The notes beneath the pieces were generated by a model, which was not told the DNA's origin, made no database searches, and was given only the letters and a program-made list of their open reading frames with translations. From a virus, in IMG/VR virus record IMGVR_UViG_3300044624_003294, positions 1-44,333 of that record: DNA of 44,333 bases, one strand, 5' to 3'. Position 1 is the first letter of the stretch; each line of letters opens with the position of its first letter. Both the position numbers and the translations under genes were made by a program. Shown one piece after another: positions 14,307 through 24,400 of the stretch.

Positions 14307-15233
14307 TTATTCCTCAATTGTAGTAAGTTCAACTAGAGTTGCTGCAAGATTAATTTCAGCATCAGCAATTAATGCATGGTTAGCAATACCGTCTCTAATT
14401 TTAAGAATTGCTTGATCTTGGCCTTCGGGAGTTTTAGCCCAAAGATGTAAGTTGTCATACATCCAACGGAACATTTCATCCATTTCATCTGGTCTAACAT
14501 TTGCACAAGCAAGCTTACGAGCTTCCATAATTTTACCTGCTTTAAACAGATCAACCATCTTAACTCTATAATCCATGGTATTAGAATTAGTTTCTTTTGG
14601 ATTTGAAAGCTTGCTATCAACACTAGCTAACTGTAGATTATTAATACATTTACGTAGATCTGGATAAGCCGCAGTTACGTAAATGTCAAGTGTGTCTAAA
14701 TCAAATTCAACACCTTCAGAAACAAGAATCGTTGCACACCTAGCAGTAAATTCAGTGTGGTCAACTTTTTCAACATGAAAGCCTTGACTACGTGAATGAA
14801 TAGCTGGAATTAGCTTATTGGGATAGTTACAAGTTAAAATAAATCGAACACTATCACTGTACTGTTCCATTAAGTTACGTAGTGCAGGTTGAACGCTGTT
14901 AGGATTTAGATAATCAGCTTCGTCAATTAGCACAACTTTAAATGGACCAAACGGAACAGTTTGGCAAAAGTTAATAAGCTTGTCAATCCATTCAATCTTA
15001 CGACCTTCTTTAGAACCGTTTGCTTCTAACACATCATAACGTTCAACACCAATCTCATTTACCAAAATTTTTGCAAGTGTAGTTTTGCCAACACCAGGTG
15101 ATCCGCTTAGTAGAATATGCGGAATTGACTTTTCCTTAATCCATTGTTCAACTTGCGCCTTTTGATCTTGATCACGCCACACGTAATCATCAATTGTTTT
15201 TGGCCTATATGATTCTACCCAAAGCTGCTTCAT
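14307..15233 (-). CDS. 44: clamp loader ATPase subunit (T4 gp44-like)
   Basis: 308 residues, AAA+ ATPase. Walker A GSPGVGKTT at 44-52, Walker B VVLIDEAD at 100-107, sensor 1 ILTCNY, and an SRSQ arginine-finger region (about 147-150). N-terminal WVESYRPKTIDDYV is the typical RFC/gp44 opening. With gp62 it opens and loads the sliding clamp onto primed DNA. The size agrees with T4 gp44 (319 residues). AGAGG lies before the ATG. The small coiled-coil gene just upstream shares its transcript. Confidence 0.92.
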   Translation of the reverse strand: MKQLWVESYRPKTIDDYVWRDQDQKAQVEQWIKEKSIPHILLSGSPGVGKTTLAKILVNEIGVERYDVLEANGSKEGRKIEWIDKLINFCQTVPFGPFKVVLIDEADYLNPNSVQPALRNLMEQYSDSVRFILTCNYPNKLIPAIHSRSQGFHVEKVDHTEFTARCATILVSEGVEFDLDTLDIYVTAAYPDLRKCINNLQLASVDSKLSNPKETNSNTMDYRVKMVDLFKAGKIMEARKLACANVRPDEMDEMFRWMYDNLHLWAKTPEGQDQAILKIRDGIANHALIADAEINLAATLVELTTIEE

Positions 15234-15242
15234 GTGTTCCTC

Positions 15243-15404
15243 TTAATAGCGTTGTCCTAAGTTTACATTCTGTTCACGCTGCAAAGCAATAACTTGATCG
15301 GTTAACTCAGCAATACGTTTATATGCTTTGTTTAATTCAGCTTGAAGGTCAGCAACATTCTTTCTAAGAATATCTAGTTCGGTCATTATCTCTTGTTGGG
15401 TCAT
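15243..15404 (-). CDS. 53-residue coiled-coil peptide
   Basis: A small frame between the GroES and gp44 genes. It is almost entirely heptad-like (ELDILRKNVADLQAELNKAY then RIAELTDQVIAL), so a coiled coil is likely. The ATG overlaps the GroES stop as ATGA, which supports translation. The role is unknown; it may be an accessory to replication or the chaperonin by position only. Confidence 0.65.
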   Translation of the reverse strand: MTQQEIMTELDILRKNVADLQAELNKAYKRIAELTDQVIALQREQNVNLGQRY

Positions 15405-15748
15405 GATGCGTTTACATTCTCATCGACACCTGGATGATCATCGCTTACGAGAAGAACATCTTTGTTGTCTACTCTTCGAATGGTAATTGTGTTACCTTCG
15501 TAGGTAACATCTACACCACGTGTCCAACGACCGTGACTTACTAAGACATACTGTCCTTCTTTGACATCTTGTTGTTCATGTCCAACTGCATAAACCCTAG
15601 CCCAACGTGGTCTAATTCCTCGAACTTCCCCGTTGTCTCCTGGAAGAATGATTCCGCTACGTGTTTTACGCTCTCCAAAATTCATTTCTTCTACAAGTAT
15701 GTGATCTCGAACTGGTATTACTCTACCTTCAACGTGTGTGACTGGCAT
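15401..15748 (-). CDS. GroES-like co-chaperonin (gp31 type)
   Basis: 115 residues. VIPVRDHILVEEM at the start, TRSGIILPG as the mobile-loop region, then ARVYAVGHEQQDVKEGQYVLVSHGRW form the GroES beta-barrel pattern. Phage co-chaperonins such as T4 gp31 replace host GroES on GroEL to fold the large capsid protein. The start overlaps the previous stop as TAATG, with AAAAGG upstream. Confidence 0.85.
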   Translation of the reverse strand: MPVTHVEGRVIPVRDHILVEEMNFGERKTRSGIILPGDNGEVRGIRPRWARVYAVGHEQQDVKEGQYVLVSHGRWTRGVDVTYEGNTITIRRVDNKDVLLVSDDHPGVDENVNAS

Positions 15749-16221
15749 TAATCAATCCTTTTTACTTTTTTCTCTGTTGATTGTGTTTTAGCAATTGCTG
15801 CTGCTAATCCACCTTTTAATTTTGTTTCACTTTTTGTTTCAGTTGCTTCAGTTGATTTAGATTTAGACTTTTTAGTTTTTGTCTTAACTGGCTCAACGTC
15901 TACTATATCTGGTCTAGCATCGTCTGGTGTAAATTCAGATTTCTTGCTACTCATCGGAAGTGGATCGCTTTTTCTACGAGTTGGATTGCTACGAGTTGGA
16001 ATAGAGCTTTGTTGAGGAATATTCTCAGTTGGTGTTGCTCTAGTTTTATAAAACTCATCCATAATCATTTCTCGAGTTTTAATAATTTTTCCACCAGGCC
16101 CAAGCTGGTCGCCTCGAGCATTTACACGCATGTTTCCTAATGCAGGAACAAGTTCATTCTGTAAACGAATTGTTTCCATATCTAGACTACGACCTTGTGC
16201 TGTTCTATAAATTTTACCCAT
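15748..16221 (-). CDS. hypothetical protein with disordered basic tail
   Basis: 157 residues from the ATG at 16221, which has GAGGAG seven bases upstream; the frame is open to 16236. The first 65 residues look conserved and globular (MGKIYRTAQGRSLDMETI then ARGDQLGPGGKII). The rest is low-complexity, rich in Ser, Lys, Thr and Pro. I recall the N-terminal pattern from other marine T4-like phages without a function. Confidence 0.65.
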   Translation of the reverse strand: MGKIYRTAQGRSLDMETIRLQNELVPALGNMRVNARGDQLGPGGKIIKTREMIMDEFYKTRATPTENIPQQSSIPTRSNPTRRKSDPLPMSSKKSEFTPDDARPDIVDVEPVKTKTKKSKSKSTEATETKSETKLKGGLAAAIAKTQSTEKKVKRID

Positions 16222-16238
16222 TATTAATCTCCTCAATT

Positions 16239-16267
16239 AATATAATACATTTGGTAATTAAAATCAA
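16239..16267 (-). promoter_or_regulatory. possible sigma70-like promoter
   Basis: TTGATT, a 17-base spacer, then TATATT about 18 bases before the ATG at 16221. It overlaps the end of the Pol III alpha-like gene. A moderate match in an AT-rich context. Confidence 0.4.
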
Positions 16268-16794
16268 TTTTCTAATAATTCTTTAAAAAATTCTTCTAAG
16301 GGAAGTTGATATTCAATACTATTAATTCGATGCACACCAATTTTATACAATACAAAACTAGCCGTCGAACTACCACGCCCAACTCCCCAAACAATGTTGT
16401 TTTGTCGCATGGTATCTACTAAGTATTTAAGATACTGCAACAATGGAAGTAAATCTCTTGCAGCATATTCTAACAATTCTTTTCCGCATCGCTGCAACTC
16501 AACCTCATTATTATTACATTCATTTAGTATCCATGCAGCAATATCAAAATTTTTGTACTCATCAGGTATGAGCCAATTAGTTTGATTTTGTTTATGCCAT
16601 TCTTCTACAGGTAATCCAATTATTGGAAGTTCATTTATTTTTGACAACTCGCTATAATTTATATCGATAGCTTTGTTATGTTTGCTAGCATCGTCTACAT
16701 AGATGTGCGACAAATCAATCGCAGGATTATTATAAAGGACTTCAATTAAATCCTTTTCTTGTATAATCCTACGATTGTATTTGTCTAGCTGCAT
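16264..16794 (-). CDS. DNA polymerase III alpha (C-family) palm-like fragment
   Basis: 176 residues. WGVGRGSSTASFVLYKIGV at 136-154, followed by INSIEYQLPLEEFF, matches the DnaE/PolC palm signature (G-x-GRGS-x-x-S-x-x-x-Y-x-x-G-I then L-F-E-R-F). In full polymerases this region binds the incoming nucleotide. Here the protein ends soon after, so catalytic Asp residues are missing and it cannot be an active polymerase. It may be a regulator, a decoy that binds host Pol III parts, or a primer or nucleotide-binding protein. The start is coupled to the upstream gene by TAATG. Confidence 0.65.
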   Translation of the reverse strand: MQLDKYNRRIIQEKDLIEVLYNNPAIDLSHIYVDDASKHNKAIDINYSELSKINELPIIGLPVEEWHKQNQTNWLIPDEYKNFDIAAWILNECNNNEVELQRCGKELLEYAARDLLPLLQYLKYLVDTMRQNNIVWGVGRGSSTASFVLYKIGVHRINSIEYQLPLEEFFKELLEN

Positions 16795-17456
16795 TACTTT
16801 TTGCCGCCGTCAATAATTTTTGGTTTCCACCCTTTTTTAATTATAGGTTTGTGATTTGGAACTATTAAATTATCTACAGGATTGGGTATTTCGCTCTTTT
16901 CCCAATCTAATCCATGATTTTTCCAGTCGTCAACGTCTCGGATAATTTCGTGTTTCTTTTTACCTTGTATCCAAAGATCAGTTGTACCTGCATCACTACG
17001 CATAAACCATGCAGGTTCACCTGTTAATTTACGAACTGGATTGTCTATTAACCAAATTACATCTTTCATTAGATCTGCATCAAAATGAAATTCAACACCT
17101 TCACTAATTCTACTGCTAATAGTGATACCATCAAATGATAACCGATCTTCGGCAATGCACATAAACTTACTAAGAGTAGCAATAGCGATTGTACTATCAA
17201 CAGCTTCATCTGGTAAAGTAATTTTATGACAAAGAATTTTGTCGTTTAGTTTACTAAATGTACCTTCTTCAACATGCATAAACAATGCTTCTTGATATGC
17301 TACATCAATTAGAAATTTACATCTATCAAATGCAATTTGTTCTTGATCAGGGTCATTTGATTCACCGTTAAACCCAACTTTAATTTCCCATTCGTTTGGA
17401 ATTAAAATGTTGTCTAAAAACATCATGCCATTCCAACGTGCAGTCCATGTAAACAT
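16794..17456 (-). CDS. hypothetical protein
   Basis: 220 residues, rich in Asp and Trp, without recognised motifs. It starts within the stop of the previous gene (TGATG) and ends within the next start (TAATG). This coupling to the Pol III alpha-like gene suggests a joint function. The DNILIPNEWEIKVGF and ISEGVEFHFDADLMKD segments suggest alternating strands and helices. Confidence 0.6.
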   Translation of the reverse strand: MFTWTARWNGMMFLDNILIPNEWEIKVGFNGESNDPDQEQIAFDRCKFLIDVAYQEALFMHVEEGTFSKLNDKILCHKITLPDEAVDSTIAIATLSKFMCIAEDRLSFDGITISSRISEGVEFHFDADLMKDVIWLIDNPVRKLTGEPAWFMRSDAGTTDLWIQGKKKHEIIRDVDDWKNHGLDWEKSEIPNPVDNLIVPNHKPIIKKGWKPKIIDGGKK

Positions 17457-17692
17457 CAGTTAATATCAATCCTATCAGTTAATTTTTTATTTTGTTGAGC
17501 AAACTTTTCCTGCGCTATTTGAGCTCTTCTAGTTTGTTCGTTTTTATATGACTCTAGTAACATACGCAATTGATAGCTAATATTTGGATCTGACATATAG
17601 TATGCTACTTTAAGTCTGTCGTATAGTTCGTTTAATTTCTTCAACAGCTCTTCATCGCTTAATTGAGTTAGATCACCTGCTAATGGATGCAT
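17456..17692 (-). CDS. small hypothetical helical protein
   Basis: 78 residues from the ATG at 17692, eight bases after AAAAGG; an ATG at 17698 is the alternative. Predicted mostly helical (LTQLSDEELLKKLNELYDRL). No family is recognised. It overlaps the upstream zinc-ribbon gene by 20 bases. Confidence 0.55.
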   Translation of the reverse strand: MHPLAGDLTQLSDEELLKKLNELYDRLKVAYYMSDPNISYQLRMLLESYKNEQTRRAQIAQEKFAQQNKKLTDRIDIN

Positions 17693-17924
17693 TGTCATAT
17701 CCTTTTACGAAATCGAGGAACAGTTTGTTTTCATGCAGTTCTTCTTCTGTTAGTCCACAGTCCCATGCGTTCCACTGTGGTTTTTTGTTCCCACAGTATT
17801 TACAATACCAAAACATCATGCTCGAGTCGTAACTAGCTACTACACGACACTCTTCACAAACAGGGGGACCTAGTCCCATAGACTCATAAGTCTCCTTGCT
17901 TGCGATTCTCACTGTGCCATACAT
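17673..17924 (-). CDS. small zinc-ribbon protein
   Basis: 83 residues with two Cys pairs, VCEEC and YCKYCGNKKP, about 20 residues apart. This is a zinc ribbon likely to bind nucleic acid or protein. GGAG lies before the ATG. Its start overlaps the end of the MazG gene by about 40 bases. Confidence 0.7.
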   Translation of the reverse strand: MYGTVRIASKETYESMGLGPPVCEECRVVASYDSSMMFWYCKYCGNKKPQWNAWDCGLTEEELHENKLFLDFVKGYDNASISR

Positions 17925-18321
17925 TAAACTCTCCTCCTGGATAGCGTGCTTTTAGCTTTTCAACATTCTCAGCAACTACATCATTTGGATCAAGTCCAAG
18001 TGCAGTACATGCATTAATCCAATACCACATGATATCACCAAGCTCACGCTTCATATGGAACACATTATCATCGTTAAGTGGTTTGCCCTGGAAGAACATC
18101 TTTTTAACAATTTCGTTAAACTCACCGCCTTCGCTCGCTAGGCCAATACCAGCAGTTAGCAGTAGCGGAACATTGATTTGTGGTCCGTGCTTTTGTTCGC
18201 TATCAATGTAATTTGCATCTAAATCATCTAATCGATTCATAAATTCAGTAAGGTCTTTACTGGGTGCGCTTGTTACTGCTAATACAAATTCTCGATACTT
18301 GTTTAAATCAACCTGTGTCAT
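17884..18321 (-). CDS. mazG: MazG-type nucleotide pyrophosphohydrolase
   Basis: 145 residues. The all-alpha NTP pyrophosphatase pattern is clear: ASEGGEFNEIVKK (E-x-x-E helix, about 78-90) and KRELGDIMWYW (E-x-x-D, about 107-117). Phage MazG proteins hydrolyse dNTPs or (p)ppGpp-like nucleotides and are common in marine T4-like phages. TAGGAG lies before the ATG. Confidence 0.85.
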   Translation of the reverse strand: MTQVDLNKYREFVLAVTSAPSKDLTEFMNRLDDLDANYIDSEQKHGPQINVPLLLTAGIGLASEGGEFNEIVKKMFFQGKPLNDDNVFHMKRELGDIMWYWINACTALGLDPNDVVAENVEKLKARYPGGEFNVWHSENRKQGDL

Positions 18322-18370
18322 GCTTTACTCCTAAACATAACATTAGCAAGTGTTATGCAATAATGCAAAT

Positions 18371-18400
18371 AAAAACCCGGCAGCCTGAACTACCGGGGTG
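18371..18400 (-). terminator. rho-independent terminator of the tail-fibre operon
   Basis: On the minus strand CCCGG and CCGGG arms (18393-18397 and 18376-18380) enclose a 12-base loop, followed directly by TTTTTATTT. It stops transcription from the tail-fibre genes before MazG. A second weaker AAAGC/GCTTT hairpin with a T run sits at 18417-18429. Confidence 0.75.
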
Positions 18401-18440
18401 CTTTTGTCTCAACAAAAAAGCGGGGCTTTATTGTTCGTCC

Positions 18441-19196
18441 TTATGAATAAGGTATTAGTGCTACACGTTTCCAAATTAATGTAGAACCTGCATCGTAGTC
18501 GTTTGTACAAACATAAAAAAATGCATCGTCTACTGCAATCATACCAGCCTTATCGCCTGGTCGACCTGCTGCTGCTGGGGTTCTTTGTTGTAACTGTATT
18601 TGTTCACTGTGGAAGTAATCTCTAGCACGGCTCAAATCTGAAATGTGAATGTCGGTTCCACCGTTTTCAGTTACAAATTCAAAAATGTATGTACCTGTAG
18701 TAAAGAATGAAATAGTATCAACACCATCAAATCCAGCAAGTCCTTGTGTGCCATATGTTATATTAGACGGTAAAACAACTGTATCAACTGTATCAGTTAT
18801 CGTTACTTCTAAACGTATTCTTCCTACTTTACCTGCTGCTGGAAAACCAGCAAAAGCAAGTGCTAGATTACCGCTTGAACTTACAACATAGTAATGAGCA
18901 CTAGTATGATCTAATGTTACAGTACCGCTTGTAGTACCTAAATCAACTCTGCTTTCTCTTAAATCTTTAACTTCAGCTGATCTAAAAATAGTACCAGCCA
19001 TATTGTTATCAACTGTAGTTCCTGTTAGAGCAGTCTTAAGAACAACCTTGGCTTGTAAATCTTCAACTTCTGATTTAGTATACACAAAATTATTTTTAAT
19101 GTTAGTAAAGTTAGTTCTAAAACCTTGACTATCATTATCTTGGCCTGCTACAGGATATGTACCGTCGATGTTATTTGGATTAACATTTGATGCCAT
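18441..19196 (-). CDS. tail fibre protein
   Basis: 251 residues. The N-terminus (DNDSQGFRTNFTNIKNNF) is a version of the attachment motif shared with the fibre genes at 24577 and 26558. The middle is beta-rich (TSGTVTLDHTSAHYYVVSSSG). The C-terminus GDKAGMIAVDDAFFYVCTND-x-IWKRVAL is nearly the same as in 26558. An AATAAATA late box and AAAGG lie upstream. It probably forms part of a trimeric fibre or tip. Confidence 0.75.
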   Translation of the reverse strand: MASNVNPNNIDGTYPVAGQDNDSQGFRTNFTNIKNNFVYTKSEVEDLQAKVVLKTALTGTTVDNNMAGTIFRSAEVKDLRESRVDLGTTSGTVTLDHTSAHYYVVSSSGNLALAFAGFPAAGKVGRIRLEVTITDTVDTVVLPSNITYGTQGLAGFDGVDTISFFTTGTYIFEFVTENGGTDIHISDLSRARDYFHSEQIQLQQRTPAAAGRPGDKAGMIAVDDAFFYVCTNDYDAGSTLIWKRVALIPYS

Positions 19197-19209
19197 TTAT
19201 TTTTTTCCT

Positions 19210-19452
19210 TTATACCATATTTATTATAGCTAAAGTGGTCTTAAGTTCATCTGTGGTATTTGCAGCATTAATCTTATCGCCTATAGCTCTTAGTTCATCT
19301 CTGCGGCGCAATGCAAACTTTAATGCAGTTGCGTCGTTGTCTAACTGTGCATCTCTAATAGCAATATCATTTTTTTCAAATGCTGCCTTGCGAGCATCTG
19401 CTATTTTATCACGCCAAATCTTTTTAGCTTTGTCCATATTAATTGTAATCAT
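19210..19452 (-). CDS. tail assembly chaperone-like small protein
   Basis: 80 residues, helical and charged (MDKAKKIWRDKIADARKAAF then NAANTTDELKTTL). It resembles the C-terminal half of phage tail-fibre assembly proteins, where a VNMDKAKEIHRD-type sequence follows the domain seen in the previous gene. Here the two parts are separate genes overlapping as TAATG. Confidence 0.6.
   Translation of the reverse strand: MITINMDKAKKIWRDKIADARKAAFEKNDIAIRDAQLDNDATALKFALRRRDELRAIGDKINAANTTDELKTTLAIINMV
19218..19226 (-). promoter_or_regulatory. T4-late-like promoter box (TAATAAATA)
   Basis: TAATAAATA on the minus strand, 21 bases before the ATG at 19196, leaving room for the Shine-Dalgarno AAAGGA in a normal leader. 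It lies inside the end of the upstream gene. Confidence 0.5.
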
Positions 19453-19664
19453 TATTCTCTTTCGCCTACCCCATCTTTATTTGAGAAATCATATTCCCAT
19501 GCATCAAAAAAGGTATCATCTCTTGGTAAATCGCTATCATTTACAATTTTAAATGGTTGTCCTTTTGGGACAAATTTCTTGCCAGCAGCAACTAAATCAC
19601 TATATTTAGGATTTACTGCTGCTACTGCTACTCCCCCTGAGGGACTTGGATAAATTATCTTCAT
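19452..19664 (-). CDS. tail assembly-associated small protein
   Basis: 70 residues. MKIIYPSPSGGVAV, IVNDSDLPRDDTFFDAWEYDF and an acidic end match the N-terminal half of a family of phage tail-fibre assembly proteins that also appears fused to the helical part encoded just downstream. It lies between fibre genes, which supports that role. Confidence 0.6.
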   Translation of the reverse strand: MKIIYPSPSGGVAVAAVNPKYSDLVAAGKKFVPKGQPFKIVNDSDLPRDDTFFDAWEYDFSNKDGVGERE

Positions 19665-19674
19665 TTGTTAATCC

Positions 19675-21393
19675 TTATTGACTTAATACTACCAGTGCCA
19701 TTCTAGTGCCTTCACTAGTAGTGGTAATTGAAAAACTTGTTGCGCCGATACTTGGAGCCGCAGTTAAATTAGTTCCGTTTGAACCAACTACAGCCATTGC
19801 TCCACTTGTAATTGGATATTCAGTTGTAAATGTATAATTGTTTGTGCTAGATCGAGCCACGAAATCAATGTTGAAAGCATCATAAATTGCTAGACCTGCA
19901 AGTGTACCATTCCATGCGACCCACATCTTAGGACTGTTATAGCTTCTAATTCCGTTTGTTGATCCCATAGTGAAATCGCCAACGTTCGCATAACCTGTAG
20001 CAACGCTAGAATTTAAAGATAGTCTTCCGGTAGAATCACCAATTAAAATTCCGCCAACGTTAATGGTAGTGTTAACTACTAATCCACCGTTAATTTCAGT
20101 ATCGCTTGCAACATACAAATCGCTATCAATTGTAACTGGGGATACCCCATCGCTACTTGTGATTGAATTATCTAGTTTTACTAGACCATTAAATGTTATG
20201 TTGGCATTTGAAAACACTAGGCCATTTGGAATTGAGATATTACTTGCACGGAACTGAACACTATCGCTCGAACTTGATCCTAAAATAGTATTGTCGTTAA
20301 CTTGTAGTGTTCTTGTAACTATATTGTTAGATACAGTTATATTTGCTGCAATTATTTCTCCGGCATTTAACGTTCCTGAGAAATTTGCAGCTTGAATGTC
20401 ACCATTAACATACAAGCCGTCGGCGCTTATTTCGATGATATTTTGTCCAGCAACGCTGAATCCAATTATATTTTCATCAACGCGATACATGCCAGTATTT
20501 GAGTCACTTATAAAGGTAATGCTTGGAGTAAGTTCGGATCCATTACCAATTTCAATTTGACCATCGCTAGTCAAGCGTAAAACGCTTGTTGCATTAACTT
20601 CAAAAGTTAATCTACCATCAGGTTTTATAATATAAGCTTCTACCCCGTCAGTTGATAATTGTAAATCATCAAATGGGCCAATTAATAGTCCACTGCCTGC
20701 TAGTGTTAAACTGCCATTGATTGATCCACTTACATCGTTTCTTAAATAAGAGCCAGATGGAATATTTCCAAGGGCAACAGCATTTGTTGCATTTCCAACA
20801 AATTGTTGAGAATTAACATTTGCTATGTTAAATCCTGGTTTTACAGTAGTAAATCCAGATATTGATACTTGAGGTGTCCATTGTGCATCTCTGCATTGAA
20901 TAGCAACTACACTGTTTTGTTGATAATGAACTAAACAAATATGATTTATATTAAGCACATCTCTTATTGTTTCAGGAAAAACTCCAGTTTTTGCTTGGCT
21001 TAAACTATACTGTGGACTTACTACTATCCAAGCTGTACCTGAATACATTTTTAATTGGCCGTCAGCAGTATCGTACCACAAATCTCCTTGTTTTGGTAAA
21101 TTTGGTTGTGCTGCCGATGTAGTTAGACTAGCAAGGCCAATAAAACCACTTGAGCGATACACATTAATTGCACCAGTTGTAGTATTATACCAAAGTTGTC
21201 CAACTATTGGAGTTGTTGGTGCTGAAGAATTAGCAAAATTCTCAAGTAATTTTACGAAATTTTCGTTTACCAATTCGCCATAGTTTCTATACAAACGACC
21301 AATTAATGATAAATTGGTAGTACTGGTGTCGATAGCTCCATCTTGAATAGTAACTAATTCGATACCATCTGTTTTGTTTATTGTAACTGCCAT
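19675..21393 (-). CDS. tail fibre protein
   Basis: 572 residues. NYGELVNENFVKLLENFANS and TPIVGQLWYNTTTGAINVY near the start, then QGDLWYDTADGQLKMYSGTAW, are the repeated fibre motifs of marine T4-like phages. The middle is composed of short beta repeats. FISDSNTGMYRVDENIIGFSV is typical of phage fibre shafts. GGAGA lies before the ATG. Function: receptor contact or fibre shaft. Confidence 0.8.
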   Translation of the reverse strand: MAVTINKTDGIELVTIQDGAIDTSTTNLSLIGRLYRNYGELVNENFVKLLENFANSSAPTTPIVGQLWYNTTTGAINVYRSSGFIGLASLTTSAAQPNLPKQGDLWYDTADGQLKMYSGTAWIVVSPQYSLSQAKTGVFPETIRDVLNINHICLVHYQQNSVVAIQCRDAQWTPQVSISGFTTVKPGFNIANVNSQQFVGNATNAVALGNIPSGSYLRNDVSGSINGSLTLAGSGLLIGPFDDLQLSTDGVEAYIIKPDGRLTFEVNATSVLRLTSDGQIEIGNGSELTPSITFISDSNTGMYRVDENIIGFSVAGQNIIEISADGLYVNGDIQAANFSGTLNAGEIIAANITVSNNIVTRTLQVNDNTILGSSSSDSVQFRASNISIPNGLVFSNANITFNGLVKLDNSITSSDGVSPVTIDSDLYVASDTEINGGLVVNTTINVGGILIGDSTGRLSLNSSVATGYANVGDFTMGSTNGIRSYNSPKMWVAWNGTLAGLAIYDAFNIDFVARSSTNNYTFTTEYPITSGAMAVVGSNGTNLTAAPSIGATSFSITTTSEGTRMALVVLSQ

Positions 21394-21404
21394 TCAATCT
21401 TCTC

Positions 21405-24400
21405 CTAGGCGAATATGTTTACACGTGGAAATACAAGGTATTTATCACCTTCGTCGGGGGTTTGATAAATGCTTATGTTTTCAACAAAACGTGTGCTTCC
21501 GCCGTCAAATATTGTTTCTATTCCTCGAGCTTGCTCTGATATAATTCTATAACTTGGTACTGTTTCCCCAATATCAAATCTAGTTAGTGGGCCGTATCTA
21601 ACAATTTTACCGCCATATACAGAGCCATTATTAACTGCAATTCTTTGTCCTGCAATAACTCTTTCAACAAATTCTAATCTAATTAAGTTAAATTCATCAA
21701 TAGTGACTTCCCAAACACCTGCTCGTTCGTTGTCAATTTCAGGATCTTCTTGATTTTCGTTATATCCCGGAACAATGCGGTATTCATCCCACCCAATATT
21801 TGGATCATCCCAGACATTACCATCATCCCAAGTAGTTAAATTTTGTATCCAACCGTTATCGGGCTCAATATATCCAGGGTACTGTTCTTGTCTAGCAAAT
21901 ATAATTCTTTTACCTTCATACACGGTAATAGCAGAATCAAATCCGCCCAAAACATCATCTATATAATCTCTATTCATGCCATCAATTTTATTGAATGGCA
22001 CATTTACTGCATAGTCTGCTTCTAGTAATTCACTGCTTGCATAATTTATTATCACAGTTGCGCTGGCATCTGGGGCAGTTTCAAAAACAATTGCACTACC
22101 ATCTCGATAAAAATCGATATCTTCAACTTGTACGCTACGATCTAAAGTAAGTGTCGAATCTTCACCTAAAATGTATTTTTCTATAACAACAGTTAAAATA
22201 CCTGTTTCAATTTGAATATCAGTGTCGAATGAAACAGTAGATCCATCCGCAGCAAATGAAAATACTAGTACATCGCTGCCTTGGCGGATGTCAGCATCAA
22301 ATGTAGTTAAGTTACTATCAAGGTACGTATTAGTGATTGCATTATAGTTTGCGCTTAAGTTACAATCCCAGATGTATCTATCAACTTCAAAACTAATATC
22401 TTTTAAATCGTACTCAAATAGTCTATTGATTAAAAACTTAACTTGATTTCCAGTGCCTGGTTTTAGATAAGCTAATACCATTGCAGGTATCCAATATGGA
22501 ATTCGTCCATCTTCTTGTTTACTTTTCATCCAAGTTGGCAATACTTCAAAATCAACAAATCCTAATGTATCACGAATCTGTGTACGCATTGATTGCAATG
22601 CATTTGGATATACAATCCTGTCATAACCATTAACAGTAAAATAATTTAAATCGATAGTTGGGTCGAGGCTATCAACATGTACATTACGTTTAATTTTTGT
22701 TCTTAAGTCTACACTTTTAGATAATGACCCGTTGTCGTCTTTCATTGGCAAATATAATACTTCATATTTCACATTTCCATTAACATCAAGTGCTCGTGCA
22801 ACCTCAGGCTTGCCAAGCAATAGTTTTTTACGATAGTGGTTGATTGCCATTGCTTGAACATATTCACTTGCAGTGCTTGGATTAATACCCGACAACACTA
22901 AGACGTCTAGGGATCTTTGCTTACCAAAATACGGATCGCCATTTCTATAAACAAAATTATCAGGAATGATGTCAGAGTTAAAAACAACTTGATTGTAAAC
23001 TTCTTTATCTTCTAAACCAGGTAACGCTCTCAAATACAATGATTCATATGGTCTATTATATGTCGATAGCAATTTAATAGTGAATGTCTTGTATGTGATA
23101 AGAACGTTGTCAATGTCGTTGGCACGAACAGTAAAGGTGTAGTTTTTATCAACTGTAGTTTCAGTTAATAATGCTCCAAACTCTCTAACATTTTTATCAA
23201 ATGTTAATGTATTTTTATCAAAACTTGTTACTTCAAAACTTGCTCTTCCAACAATTAATCCATTATCGAGTAATCGCAAACCTTGTGGTAAACGACTTTT
23301 TGATCCAATTTCTAAAGTATAAATTAATTTTTTATTTAACGCATTGGCTGCTTCAACTGATAGCTCACTTACTTCACCCGCAGTAACGTTTCCTAAGTCT
23401 GATGGACTTAACCAATTTACTACATATTTTAAATCACCAACAATTGTTATTTTAAATCTAACGATTTCTGATTTATACTCTGTATAATTTCTCTTATACG
23501 CATAAATTCCAAATTCATATTCTTTCTGAGCTGGTGTTATTCTCGGAATATAACCATAAAGCCAACCAGTTTCTTCTGATATCATTAATCCTGGGGGTAA
23601 CTCAAACTCTCCTATGTCAAGTAAAGTACTATCAAAGCCATTGGTTTCATTATCGAAACCAATATTTTCAGATACTAGCATTGAAAAAGAAACAGCGTCG
23701 TAATCATAATCTACTGCTTTAAATTGATAAGCAAAGTAATTGTCGTGTGCATAGGTACCTAGATCAGTGCTCGGTGTTGCAATAATTGGATTTCTTTTAT
23801 TATCTAAATCAGCAGTTATTATCTCATAATATCCGTTAACAGTGATTGTTTCATTATCTGCTGTTAAGGAATCTTTGCTTATAATATAAATGTTAAATTT
23901 TCGTGAAACAACATCTTTACCGTCAGTAACGCTGACATCAAATTCAAATCTTTTACTAGTATTTCTAGCGTTAAAGTCCCAGGGATTTTCATCCCACCCA
24001 ATTTCAGTGCTCCACCCAACTAATGATCCGACTTCTAAAAATTCGTTTGGTTGAACAAACCCTGAGATTATTCCAGTATTTTTACTTAGGCTTAATCCAT
24101 TTGGTAATGCACCATTTGAAATGTAATATGTAAGAGTTTCTCTATCTAAATCTATAGCTGTGATTTGAAATTCTGCATAATTTCCATCAAACACTATTCC
24201 TAATTCTTCAATATTTGACACAATAGTTGGTGCGTCTTGCCCAGTTACAGTTAAACTAAATGTTCTATCTGCTACTTGACTTGTTCTTAAATTAATAGCT
24301 CGGCAACAAAAAGTATTTGTTACATCTTCGGCAACATCAAACGGCACACCCCTAAATCTATACAAATCTTTAGGTTGTCCACTTACAAGTCCCGTAGTTT

